In this document: one piece after another, positions 18,675-26,538 of the stretch
Layout of the letters: every line of letters starts with the position of its first letter
Position numbering within the stretch: the first letter of the stretch is position 1
Assembly (NCBI GenBank): GCA_019634575.1
Contig: JAHCAY010000004.1
Coordinates: 250,569-314,568, forward strand
Origin: Candidatus Didemnitutus sp.
Lineage (GTDB): Bacteria > Verrucomicrobiota > Verrucomicrobiia > Opitutales > Opitutaceae
DNA: 64,000 nt
Direction: 5' to 3'
Position numbers and translations under genes: made by a program
Notes under the pieces: model-generated
The model's input: only the letters and a program-made list of their open reading frames with translations
What the model was told of the DNA's origin: nothing
Databases searched by the model: none

Positions 18675-18754
18675 GCCGTTGGGACAACGGCGCCTACCAC
18701 CAAAGCGTGTGAGTGCGTCTCTCACAGGTCGGGGCGCTTGTCCTCCAGCGCCCC
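18675..18754. repeat. Two REP-like hairpins between convergent genes
   Basis: GCCGTT/AACGGC (18675-18680 with 18686-18691) and GGGGCGCT/AGCGCCCC (18731-18738 with 18747-18754) lie in the 112-bp spacer between the GH28 stop and the uvrA stop. No T-run follows, but they may act as a bidirectional transcription stop between the converging genes. Confidence 0.5.
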
Positions 18755-18782
18755 TGGATCGCGTCGCGCGAGTGAGGTTGAG

Positions 18783-21700
18783 CTACTTCTTCAGCTTCTC
18801 GCGCAGGTAGGGCGCGGTGGGGCTGCGTTTCACCTTCTGGATGCCGGACAGCGGGCCCTGGTAGAGGATCTCGCCGCCGTTCGGGCCGCCGCTGGGGCCG
18901 AGTTCGATCAGCCAGTCGGCCTCGGCGAGGAGGTCGAGGTGGTGCTCGATCACGACGACGGTGTGGCCCTGCTCGACGAGGTTGTGCAGCACGCGGATGA
19001 GTTTTTCGCAGTCGCTGAGGTGCAGGCCGATGGTCGGCTCCTCGAGGAGGTAGAGGTTCTTGATCGCGATGCCGCGCGAGCGCTCGGTGTAACTCTGCAG
19101 GCCCTTCGTCAGCTCGGTCACGAGTTTGAGGCGCTGGGCCTCGCCGCCGGAGAGCGTCGGACTGCTCTGGCCGAGCGTGAGGTAGCCGAGGCCGCACGCG
19201 ACCATGAGCTCGCAGACTTCCTTGAGCTGCGCGTGGAAATCGAAGAACGCCGCCGCTTCCTCGAAGGACATCTGGAGCACCTGGCCGATGTTTTTCCCCT
19301 TCCAGGTCAGGTCGGAGAGTTCAGGCCCGAAGCGCGTGCCGCGGCACGAATCGCAGGGCTGATACGAGTCGGGCATGAACGCCATCTCGAGCTTGATGCG
19401 GCCGGCGCCGGAGCAGGCTTCGCAGCGCCCGCCGGCGGTGTTGAAGGAGAAACGGCTGGCGTTGTAGCCGCGGACCTTCGACTCGGGCAGCGAGGCGAAG
19501 AACTGGCGGATGAGGTCGAAGATGCCGAGGTAGGTCGCCGGCGTGGAGCGCGGCGTCTTGCCGATGGGCGACTGATCTACCTCGATGACGGACTTGAAAC
19601 CGGCGGCGCCGCGCAGCTCGGCGAAAGGCACGTGGTCGCCGTCGGGCTCGAAGCCGGTCGCGCGCACGAATTCCTTGCCGGTGAGCTTGCCCTTCGCCGC
19701 TTTGATCGCCGCGCTGACCGCGGGGTGCAGCACGTCGCGGAAGAGCGTGGATTTGCCCGCGCCGCTCGGGCCGCAGACCATCACGAGGCGGCCGAGCGGT
19801 AGCGCGAGCGATTGGTCGGCGAGGTTGCGGTAGCGGATGTGGTCGAGTTCGAGCCAGGCGTTCTTCGCGCCGGAGGCGGGCAGCGCGCGGTAGTCGCCGC
19901 GCAGCGGATGCGCGATGCCCTTGGCGAGGAAGACGCCGGTGAGCGAGCTGGCGTTGGCCTTGATCTCGTCCGGCGTGCCGTTGGCGAGGACGTTGCCGCC
20001 GTGCAGGCCGGCGCCGGGGCCGAGGTCGATGATGCGGTCGGCGCGCTCCATGAGGACGTCGTCGTGCTCGACGACGAGGAGCGTGTTGCCCTTGGTGCGG
20101 AGCGCCTGGAGCGTCTCGATCAGGCGGTCGTTGTCGCGGGCGTGCAGGCCGATCGAGGGCTCGTCGAGGACGTAGAGGACGCCGGTGAGGTTGGAGCCGA
20201 GCTGGGCAGCGAGGCGGATGCGCTGGGCTTCGCCGCCGGAGAGCGTCTCCGTCGGCCGGTCGAGCGCAAGATAGTCGAGGCCGACGTGGGCGAGAAAACG
20301 CAGGCGTTCCTCGATCTGGGGCACGATGTCCTGCGTGATGAGTTTGCCGCGAGTGTCGAGCTGGAGGCTGCGCAGCGTGGCGATGAGCTGCTCGGGCGTG
20401 AGGCGAAGCAGCGCAGGGAGGGAGATGGAGCGACCCGCGCTCGGAGATCGCGGGCTACCTTTCAGCGGCAGCTTCACGGCCCTGGCGATGCGGTTGAGGC
20501 GTTCGCCGTGGCAGGTGGGGCAGACTTTCCCGTCGGAGGTCGGATCGTCGGGGTCGAAATGGCGGAGCGCGTCGGCGACTTCGTCGGACATTTCCTCGTC
20601 CTCGTCGGGTTTGAGCATCCAGTCGAAGATGCGGCCGTGGCCGCGGCAGGTGGGGCACCAGCCCTTGGGCGAATTGAAGGAAAAGTGCTTCGGGTCGAGT
20701 TCGGGGAATGATTCGCCGGACTCGATGTCCGTGCGCGTGGTCGAGAACCACGAGAGGACCTTGCCGTCGGGTGTGAGGAGGAAGCAGGAGCCTTTGCCGA
20801 GCTTCAGGGCCGTGGTGAGCGCATCTTGGACGTGTCGCGCGCGGCCCGCCTTCGCCGAGGCGACGGCGGGTGAAGTGGTGTCGGCCGACTTGAGATCGGC
20901 CACCACCACTTCAATATCGTGCTCCTTGTAGCGGTCGAGCTTGGTGAAGGTGTCGACGCGCAGCAGGCGGCCGTCGGCGCGCATGAGTTCGTAGCCCTGT
21001 TTGCCGATCCACTTGGCGATCGGCTCGTGGTGGCCCTTGCGACCGCGGATGAGCGGGGCGCAGAGGTAAAGGTGCTTGGCTTTGCGCGCGGCGGGCGTGG
21101 CGAGAGTCTTGTCGAGGAGGCTGCGCAGCTGCGCCGGCGAGAGTGGTGTGACGGGCCGGTCGGTGTCCGGATGGTGCTGGATGCCGAGACGCGCGTAGAG
21201 CAGGCGGAGGTATTGCGCGACCTCGGTGATCGTGGCGACGGTGGACTTGCGCGAACCGCGGGTGACGCGCTGCTCGATCGCGACGGTCGGCGGGATGCCG
21301 GTGAGGCGGTCGATGTCGGGCCGAGGCAGCTGTTCGACAAACTGGCGCGCGTAGGGCGACATCGACTCCATGAAGCGGCGCTGGCCCTCGGCGAAAATGA
21401 TGTCGAACGCGAGGGTCGACTTGCCGGAGCCGGAGACGCCGGTGACGACGGAGAGCTCGCGATGGGGGATGGAAAGCGAGATGTTCTTGAGGTTGTTCTC
21501 GCGTGCGCCGAGGAGCTCCAACGATTTTGGATTTTGGATTTCGGATTTTGGATCGATTGCTTCGTAGGTGGCGGCGTCTTCGGCGGCGAGGAGCGCTGTG
21601 GCATTGTAACCTATTAGGTTACAAGTCGCGTCGGCGTCAGAGGGAGATGAGTCGGGTTTGTAACCTAATAGGTTACACTCGCGGAGGGCGGCGCGGAGGA

Positions 21701-24680
21701 ACGGCGAGGTTGCCGTGTCGGCGGAGGCGATCTGCTCGGGCGAGCCCTCGGCGACGATGCGGCCGCCGCCAGCGCCGGCTTCGGGGCCGACTTCCAGGAC
21801 CCAGTCGGCGGATTTCAGGACGTCGAGATTGTGCTCGATGACGACGACGCTGTGACCGCGATCGACGATGCGCTGGAGGACGGAGAGCAGGCGCTTCACG
21901 TCGTGGCGGTGGAGGCCGGTGGTGGGTTCGTCGAGGAGGAGCAGGGCGCCTTCGCCAGCGGTCGCCGCGCCAGTGGCGCCGGCGTATTCGCTCAGATAGC
22001 GGACAAGCTTGAGGCGCTGCGATTCGCCGCCGGAGAGGGTGTTGAGCGGCTGGCCGAGGGTAAGGTAACCGAGGCCGACGGCGTCGAGGGCGGCGAGACG
22101 CGAGCGGATTGTGGCGGTGGACGCGGCCGCGAAGCGGTCGCGAGCAAGCTCGCTCCCACAATCGGAGAAGAAAACGAGCGCGTCCGTAATCGTGGTGGCG
22201 AGCAGGTCGGCGACGGACTTGCCGTTCCACTGGATGGCGAGGACCTCGGGCTTGAAGCGGCGGCCTTCGCAAATCGGGCAGGGGACGAAGACGTCGGAGA
22301 GGAACTGCATCTCGACGCGCTCGCTGCCGAGGCCCTGGCAGTGGTCGCAGCGGCCCTCGCCGCTGTTGAAGGAGAAGCTCGAGGCGTTGAAGCCGGCTTC
22401 CTGGGCGGCGGGCGTCTGGGCGTAGAGCTCGCGGATCAGGTCCCAGGCTTCGCTGTAGAGGGCGGGGTTGGAGCGCGGCGTGCGCGAGAGCGGCGACTGG
22501 TCGACGAGGACAATTTCGGAGAACGCGCCGCTGCGCTCGATGCGTTCGAACGTCGCCGGGTCCTCGGTCATCTGGTTTCGCTGCGTGAGCAGGCCTTGGT
22601 AGATGACGTTGTCGAGCAGCGTGGACTTGCCCGAGCCGGATGCGCCGGAGAGGCAGACGAGGCGCTGGAGCGGCAGGCGGAACGAGAGGTCCTTGATGTT
22701 ATGTTTCGAGGCGCGGTGGAAGTGCAGCCAGCGCGTCGGAGCGCTGGACGGCGATCGCGGCGCGGCGGTAGCCGCGCCCTCCACGGGGCGGCGTTGGGAG
22801 GGGACATCGACGGATTCGCGACCGGAGAGGTAGCGGCCGGTGATGCTGCGCGGAGAACGGAGGAGTGCGGCGACGTCGCCCTGGAAGACGACTTCGCCAC
22901 CGCGCGCGCCGGGCTCGGGACCGATCTCGAGCACGTGGTCGGCGGCGCGGATCATCGCCTCGTCGTGCTCGACGACGACGACCGTGTTGCCCGCGTCGGT
23001 GAGCGTGCGGATGATGCAGATGAGGCGGTCGATGTCGCGCGGGTGCAGGCCGACGGAGGGCTCGTCGAGGACGAAGAGCGTGTCGACGAGCGAGGTGCCG
23101 AGGCAGGAGGTGAGATTGACGCGCTCGACCTCGCCGCCGGAGAGCGTGCGCGAGGAGCGGTCGAGCGTGAGGTAGCCGAGGCCGACCTGCTCGAGGTAGC
23201 GCAGGCGCGTGACGATGGAGTCGTAGGCGAGGTCGCGCTGGTGGCGCTCCGCAGCGTCGCGTCCGTCGCGCTTGGGGGCGCCGTGCTCGCGGATGAGCGC
23301 GAGGAGTTCGCTGACGGGGAGTTGGTAGAGCCCGGGGAGCGTATAGCCGCGCCATTGCCAGCAGAGTGCCTCGGGCTGGAGGCGTGCGCCGCGGCAGGCG
23401 GAGCAGGGGTTGTAGGCCCGGTAGCGCGAGAGGAAGACGCGCACGTGCATCTTGTAGGTCGTCTTCTCGAGGTAACGGAAGAAGCCCTTCAGCCCATACC
23501 AATATTGGGGCCAGTGCTTCGTCTCGCCGTCGTAGCCGGGCGAGCCGTCGATCACGAAGGCCTTCTGCTCGGGCGTGAGGTCGGCGAAGGGAATGTCGGT
23601 CGGGATGCCGAGTTTCCTGGTGAACTTGAGGAGGTCCTTCTTCGATTCGCCGTAGATCTCGCCCTCCCAGGGTTTCACGGCGCCCTGTTCGATCGAGAGC
23701 GAGTGGTCGGGGATCGCGAGGCGGTAGTCGATGTCGATGACGCGACCGAAGCCGCGGCACACCGGGCAGGCGCCGAGCGGAGAGTTGAACGAGAACAGCG
23801 CAGGCGAGGCGGCCCGGAAGGTGCGGCCGGTCTTCGGCGAATGCAGGCCGCGCGAATAGTGGCCGACGCGGGCAAAGGGCTCGGGCGTGAACTGGAACAC
23901 CTCGCCCGAGCCGAAGTGCAGCGAGGTCTCGGTCGCCTCGAGGAAGCGCGGCTTGTTCTCCGCCGCGATGCGCAGGCGGTCCTGCACGACGAAGAGGTGC
24001 GTGGCGTGCTTGAGCGCCGTGTCGGGCTTCGCCGCGAGCAGGTCGTCGAGGGTGGCGAGGGCGAGGGCTTCGGCGGTGGAGGCGGAACCCGCGCCCGGAG
24101 GTCGCGGGCTACCTTTGGGAATGAGGACGCGTGTGTAGCCTTGGTTCTTGAGTGGTGGGAGAATTTCCGACCACGGCAACTTCTCGGGCTTAGCGACCTT
24201 GAAGGCGATGAGGAGCGTGGCGGCGGGATGGGCGGCGAAGGTTTTCGCCCAGATGGTCTGCGGGTTGTCGTCCTCGACCTTTTCGCCCGTGGCCGGGTCG
24301 AAGCACTCGGCGACGTGGCTGAACCAGACCTTCGCGAAATCGGTGAGCTCCGTCATCGTGCCGACGGTCGAGCGCGACGTCTTGACCGTGTTGGTCTGCT
24401 CGATGGCGATGGACGGGCGGATGTTCTCGACGGAGTCCACCTTGGGCTTGTCGAGCAGGTCGAGGAACTGGCGCGTGTAGGCGGAGAACGTCTCAACGTA
24501 GCGCCGCTGGCCCTCGGCGTGGAGCGTGTCGAACACGAGCGAGGACTTGCCCGCACCGCTCAGGCCGGTGACGACGATGTAGCGGCCGAGGGGCAGGTCG
24601 AGGTCGAAGCCCTTGAGGTTGTTCTGGCGGACGCCGCGCAGGCGGATGAATTCAGGGGACGTGGGACGCACTGGGTTCAC
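18783..24680 (-). CDS. uvrA: Double-length excinuclease ABC subunit UvrA (tandem fusion, four ATPase domains)
   Basis: A damage-recognition ATPase of nucleotide-excision repair, about 1965 residues when started at GTG 24680 (usual UvrA about 940). Two whole UvrA units lie head to tail. Walker A lysines are Lys45, Lys685, Lys1087 and Lys1643; each half has two LSGGE signatures with DEPS/EEP Walker B motifs and the UvrA zinc-finger cysteines (for example CDHC with CPIC, and CEAC with CDSC). UvrA normally works as a homodimer, so a covalent dimer is the natural inference. The upstream 50 codons of open frame run through an inverted repeat and were excluded. Six palindromic repeat-like segments sit in frame within the gene (listed separately). 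uvrB and uvrC are not in the window. Confidence 0.93.
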   Translation of the reverse strand: MNPVRPTSPEFIRLRGVRQNNLKGFDLDLPLGRYIVVTGLSGAGKSSLVFDTLHAEGQRRYVETFSAYTRQFLDLLDKPKVDSVENIRPSIAIEQTNTVKTSRSTVGTMTELTDFAKVWFSHVAECFDPATGEKVEDDNPQTIWAKTFAAHPAATLLIAFKVAKPEKLPWSEILPPLKNQGYTRVLIPKGSPRPPGAGSASTAEALALATLDDLLAAKPDTALKHATHLFVVQDRLRIAAENKPRFLEATETSLHFGSGEVFQFTPEPFARVGHYSRGLHSPKTGRTFRAASPALFSFNSPLGACPVCRGFGRVIDIDYRLAIPDHSLSIEQGAVKPWEGEIYGESKKDLLKFTRKLGIPTDIPFADLTPEQKAFVIDGSPGYDGETKHWPQYWYGLKGFFRYLEKTTYKMHVRVFLSRYRAYNPCSACRGARLQPEALCWQWRGYTLPGLYQLPVSELLALIREHGAPKRDGRDAAERHQRDLAYDSIVTRLRYLEQVGLGYLTLDRSSRTLSGGEVERVNLTSCLGTSLVDTLFVLDEPSVGLHPRDIDRLICIIRTLTDAGNTVVVVEHDEAMIRAADHVLEIGPEPGARGGEVVFQGDVAALLRSPRSITGRYLSGRESVDVPSQRRPVEGAATAAPRSPSSAPTRWLHFHRASKHNIKDLSFRLPLQRLVCLSGASGSGKSTLLDNVIYQGLLTQRNQMTEDPATFERIERSGAFSEIVLVDQSPLSRTPRSNPALYSEAWDLIRELYAQTPAAQEAGFNASSFSFNSGEGRCDHCQGLGSERVEMQFLSDVFVPCPICEGRRFKPEVLAIQWNGKSVADLLATTITDALVFFSDCGSELARDRFAAASTATIRSRLAALDAVGLGYLTLGQPLNTLSGGESQRLKLVRYLSEYAGATGAATAGEGALLLLDEPTTGLHRHDVKRLLSVLQRIVDRGHSVVVIEHNLDVLKSADWVLEVGPEAGAGGGRIVAEGSPEQIASADTATSPFLRAALRECNLLGYKPDSSPSDADATCNLIGYNATALLAAEDAATYEAIDPKSEIQNPKSLELLGARENNLKNISLSIPHRELSVVTGVSGSGKSTLAFDIIFAEGQRRFMESMSPYARQFVEQLPRPDIDRLTGIPPTVAIEQRVTRGSRKSTVATITEVAQYLRLLYARLGIQHHPDTDRPVTPLSPAQLRSLLDKTLATPAARKAKHLYLCAPLIRGRKGHHEPIAKWIGKQGYELMRADGRLLRVDTFTKLDRYKEHDIEVVVADLKSADTTSPAVASAKAGRARHVQDALTTALKLGKGSCFLLTPDGKVLSWFSTTRTDIESGESFPELDPKHFSFNSPKGWCPTCRGHGRIFDWMLKPDEDEEMSDEVADALRHFDPDDPTSDGKVCPTCHGERLNRIARAVKLPLKGSPRSPSAGRSISLPALLRLTPEQLIATLRSLQLDTRGKLITQDIVPQIEERLRFLAHVGLDYLALDRPTETLSGGEAQRIRLAAQLGSNLTGVLYVLDEPSIGLHARDNDRLIETLQALRTKGNTLLVVEHDDVLMERADRIIDLGPGAGLHGGNVLANGTPDEIKANASSLTGVFLAKGIAHPLRGDYRALPASGAKNAWLELDHIRYRNLADQSLALPLGRLVMVCGPSGAGKSTLFRDVLHPAVSAAIKAAKGKLTGKEFVRATGFEPDGDHVPFAELRGAAGFKSVIEVDQSPIGKTPRSTPATYLGIFDLIRQFFASLPESKVRGYNASRFSFNTAGGRCEACSGAGRIKLEMAFMPDSYQPCDSCRGTRFGPELSDLTWKGKNIGQVLQMSFEEAAAFFDFHAQLKEVCELMVACGLGYLTLGQSSPTLSGGEAQRLKLVTELTKGLQSYTERSRGIAIKNLYLLEEPTIGLHLSDCEKLIRVLHNLVEQGHTVVVIEHHLDLLAEADWLIELGPSGGPNGGEILYQGPLSGIQKVKRSPTAPYLREKLKK
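20433..20462. repeat. Palindromic repeat inside uvrA, copy 1 of a 30-nt element
   Basis: A stem CCCGCG/CGCGGG followed by GCTACCTTT. It matches 24087-24116 in 28 of 30 positions in the same orientation. It encodes KGSPRSPSAGR near residues 1406-1416 of UvrA, between conserved blocks of the second half. Confidence 0.7.
20842..20912. repeat. Compound palindromic repeat inside uvrA
   Basis: Two nested elements: CCCGCC/GGCGGG around a GCCTTCGCCGAGGC core (20848-20861), and GAAGTGGTG (20872-20880) mirrored by CACCACTTC (20904-20912). The core matches 28071-28084, next to the tRNA-Arg gene, in 13 of 14 positions. It encodes a Ser/Ala/Thr-rich stretch, about residues 1257-1280. Confidence 0.65.
21605..21677. 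repeat. Pair of inverted 19-nt palindromes at the UvrA-UvrA joint
   Basis: TGTAACCTATTAGGTTACA (21605-21623) and its exact reverse complement (21659-21677) are separated by 35 nt. Each has 9-bp arms around a single central base. Just beside them, 21523-21552 is a tandem run of GATTTTGG-like units. Together they encode the linker (CNLLGYK, CNLIGYN, QNPKSEIQNPKS) between the two UvrA units, about residues 1002-1053. Confidence 0.8.
22122..22162. repeat. REP-like palindrome inside uvrA (GCGAGC-AA-GCTCGC)
   Basis: GCGAGC/GCTCGC at 22140-22153 is flanked by GCGGCCGC and by TCCCACAAT. Read on the minus strand it has the look of the dispersed TGTGGGAGCGAGC-type repeats found in many genomes. It encodes CGSELARDRFAAAS, about residues 840-853, a stretch with no counterpart in normal UvrA sequences that I recall. 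Confidence 0.6.
22759..22778. repeat. Short GC-rich hairpin inside uvrA
   Basis: GGCGCGG (22759-22765) pairs with CCGCGCC (22772-22778). It encodes a GAATAAPRS-like low-complexity stretch near residues 635-641, just before the second ATPase unit of the first half. Confidence 0.45.
24087..24116. repeat. Palindromic repeat inside uvrA, copy 2 of the 30-nt element
   Basis: Same element as 20433-20462 with two substitutions, same orientation, 3.65 kb away. It encodes KGSPRPPGAGS near residues 189-199 of UvrA, so the two copies are read in the same frame. Confidence 0.7.
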
Positions 24681-24754
24681 GGATGAGCAGCCCGACGGGA
24701 AAGGCAACACGCCGCGCGCGGGCGTGCGGGATTGCTGACATAGGGTTGTCAGGA

Positions 24755-24862
24755 GCGGATGGACGGGCGTGGGCAGCGCGCTTGCGCGCGCCTCGTGCCA
24801 TGAACGGGCCCGGGTCCATCCGCCTAACAAACGACGCTCGGCGCCGCAAGCGCGCTGCCCAC
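24755..24862. repeat. Nested inverted repeat between the GT4 gene and uvrA
   Basis: An 18-bp perfect inverted repeat (24769-24786 with 24845-24862, GTGGGCAGCGCGCTTGCG) encloses or interleaves with a 9-bp one (GCGGATGGA at 24755-24763, TCCATCCGC at 24815-24823). It starts 11 bp beyond the glycosyltransferase stop and may end its transcript, although no T-run follows. It is another REP-like unit. Confidence 0.6.
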
Positions 24863-24872
24863 ACGAACTGTC

Positions 24873-25958
24873 CTAAACCTTCACCAACTGGGTGAACAGA
24901 TTGAGGTGGGCGCTGATCTGTTGCTCGGCGGTGAACTCGTCGCGGGCGTGGCGGCGGGCGGTCTCGCTGTAGCGGCGACGGAGGCCAGGCTCGCGGATGA
25001 GGCGGTCGAGCGCGTCGACGAAGCCGGCCTGGTCCTTGTTTTTCAGCAGCACGCCGGATTGGCCGGGAATGAAGCATTCGCCGACACCGACGATGTCGTA
25101 GGCCACGGCGGGCAGGCCGTGGAGCTGCGACTCGATGAGGAAGTTCGACAGCGATTCGCTTTGCGAGGCGAGCACGGCGAGGTCGGAGGCGTGGTAGAGC
25201 GGTGTGGGCTCGGGCTGGTAACCGAGGAAGCGCACGCGGCCTCCGAGGCCGAGATCGTGCGCGAGGCGTTCGCAGCGTTTGCGCTCCACGCCGTCGCCGG
25301 CGAGCCAGAGCTGCCAGTCGAGGTAACCGGGGAGTTTCGAGCAGATTTCGATCAGTTCGCGCTGGTTTTTCTCCGGGCGGAACATCGCGACGTTGAGCAT
25401 CACGACGGTGCTCGGGTTGGCGCCATAGTAGCGGCGGAGGGCGTGATTGCGCGCGCCGTCGACGTCGTGCGAGCGCAGCACGGGATTATGGATGACGGTG
25501 ATCTTGTGCGAGGCGATGTCGTGGTCGTCGGTCAGCACGCGCTTGGCCACGTGGCTGTTGGCGATGACGTGGCGGCAACGGCGCAGCGAGCGCCGGAACA
25601 GGTAGGGAAGGGACTTGCCCGTGCGCATGGTGCAGACGACCACCGCATGCGGCAGGCGCTTTTGGATGAAGCCGGCGTAGCAGTTCGCCATGCGTCCCAT
25701 GCAAAGCACGAGGTCCGGCGCGGCCTCGGTGGCGGCGCGGAGCAGGCCGGGCGCGAACCAATCGAGGTGAAGATCGAAGGGTTGCAGCGACTTGAACGCG
25801 AAAGGCTGGTTGTCCGCATCGTCCCCGAGTGCACCGCGCGGGCGGAAGGTGAGCAGCGTGACCTCGTGCCCGGCTTTGGCGGCCGCGGCGCCGAGGAAGA
25901 CGGCGTGGCGTTCGGTGCCGCCGCTGCGCAGGTAGTCTTGGACGATCAGGATTTTCAT
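24873..25958 (-). CDS. GT4-family glycosyltransferase
   Basis: A 361-residue GT-B fold enzyme that should transfer a sugar from a nucleotide-sugar donor to a cell-envelope acceptor. Family marks are the N-terminal VQDYLRSGGTERHAVFLG, NSHVAKRVL, the HNPVL linker, and the C-terminal SQSESLSNFLIESQLHGLPAVAYD with the E-x7-E motif. There is no signal peptide. The start at 25958 (MKILIV) is the first plausible one; an upstream extension overlaps the divergent holin-family gene. Donor and acceptor cannot be told. Confidence 0.9.
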   Translation of the reverse strand: MKILIVQDYLRSGGTERHAVFLGAAAAKAGHEVTLLTFRPRGALGDDADNQPFAFKSLQPFDLHLDWFAPGLLRAATEAAPDLVLCMGRMANCYAGFIQKRLPHAVVVCTMRTGKSLPYLFRRSLRRCRHVIANSHVAKRVLTDDHDIASHKITVIHNPVLRSHDVDGARNHALRRYYGANPSTVVMLNVAMFRPEKNQRELIEICSKLPGYLDWQLWLAGDGVERKRCERLAHDLGLGGRVRFLGYQPEPTPLYHASDLAVLASQSESLSNFLIESQLHGLPAVAYDIVGVGECFIPGQSGVLLKNKDQAGFVDALDRLIREPGLRRRYSETARRHARDEFTAEQQISAHLNLFTQLVKV

Positions 25959-25985
25959 TGCTCCCCGAGGAATCGGGCTAGAGTC

Positions 25986-26417
25986 ATGCAGGCCATGAAC
26001 AACCCGTTCGTCAACCTGCTCGTGCGGTGGATGGTGCTCGCGCTCGGCGTCGTGCTCAGCGCGACGCTCGTGCCCGGCATTCATTACGACACGGCGGGGA
26101 CGCTCGCGGTGGTCGTGATCCTGCTGAGTTTCCTCAACGCGGTGCTGAAGCCGCTGATGGTGCTCTTCACGCTGCCGTTCATCGTGCTGTCGCTCGGCGT
26201 CGGCGTGTGGCTGATCAATGCGGTGCTGTTCTACTTCGTCGGCAAGCTCGTCGACGGCTTCCACGTCGCGGGTTTCGGCTCGGCGCTGCTCGGCGCGCTC
26301 GTGGTGAGCGTCACGAACCTGATCCTCACGCAGATGCTGAAGCGCGCGGCAGTGCCGCCGCCCGCGTCGCGCGGTCCGCGCGGAGACGGGAAGCGCGACG
26401 ACGTGATCGATATCTGA
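25986..26417 (+). CDS. Four-TMS membrane protein, phage holin family 4-2 (DUF360-like)
   Basis: A 143-residue inner-membrane protein with four hydrophobic segments (LVRWMVLALGVVLSATLV, TLAVVVILLSFLNAVLKPLMVL, IVLSLGVGVWLINAVLFYFVG, ALLGALVVSVTNLIL). NAVLKPLMVLFTLPFIVLSLG is the family signature. Despite the family name there is no phage gene nearby; most chromosomal members have no known role. The C-terminal tail is Arg/Pro-rich and cytoplasmic. It is divergent from the glycosyltransferase, 27 bp apart. A second in-frame ATG at 25995 is possible. Confidence 0.88.
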   Translation: MQAMNNPFVNLLVRWMVLALGVVLSATLVPGIHYDTAGTLAVVVILLSFLNAVLKPLMVLFTLPFIVLSLGVGVWLINAVLFYFVGKLVDGFHVAGFGSALLGALVVSVTNLILTQMLKRAAVPPPASRGPRGDGKRDDVIDI

Positions 26418-26538
26418 GTCGCGGCCGAGTCCAAGCGAGTGAGAACGGGACGGCGAAATTACGCCTTCGCTGGCAGCGGAGATTGCATTTGACGCTACCG
26501 GGAGCGGGGGCGACGTTCGCCGCTCAAAATCTACGCCT

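Noticed and set aside
21523..21677. CRISPR-like array because of repeated short palindromes
   Set aside because: There are only two 19-nt palindromes, in opposite orientation, plus short tandem units. There is no regular spacer pattern and no cas gene.
20433..24116. Frameshift or pseudogene of uvrA caused by repeat insertions
   Set aside because: The frame stays open through all repeats, and every ATPase and zinc-finger motif in all four domains is intact.
21831..24686. A 951-codon plus-strand open frame across uvrA
   Set aside because: It is antisense to highly conserved UvrA motifs and is rich in Asp/Glu/Gly/Val as expected from a GC-rich shadow frame.
24681..24830. Upstream extension of uvrA to an ATG at 24830
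   Set aside because: These 50 codons cross a perfect inverted repeat and code for a composition unlike UvrA; conserved sequence begins just after the GTG at 24680.
25986..26417. Prophage remnant suggested by the holin-family name
   Set aside because: The family is widespread on chromosomes, and there are no phage structural, lysis or integrase genes nearby.
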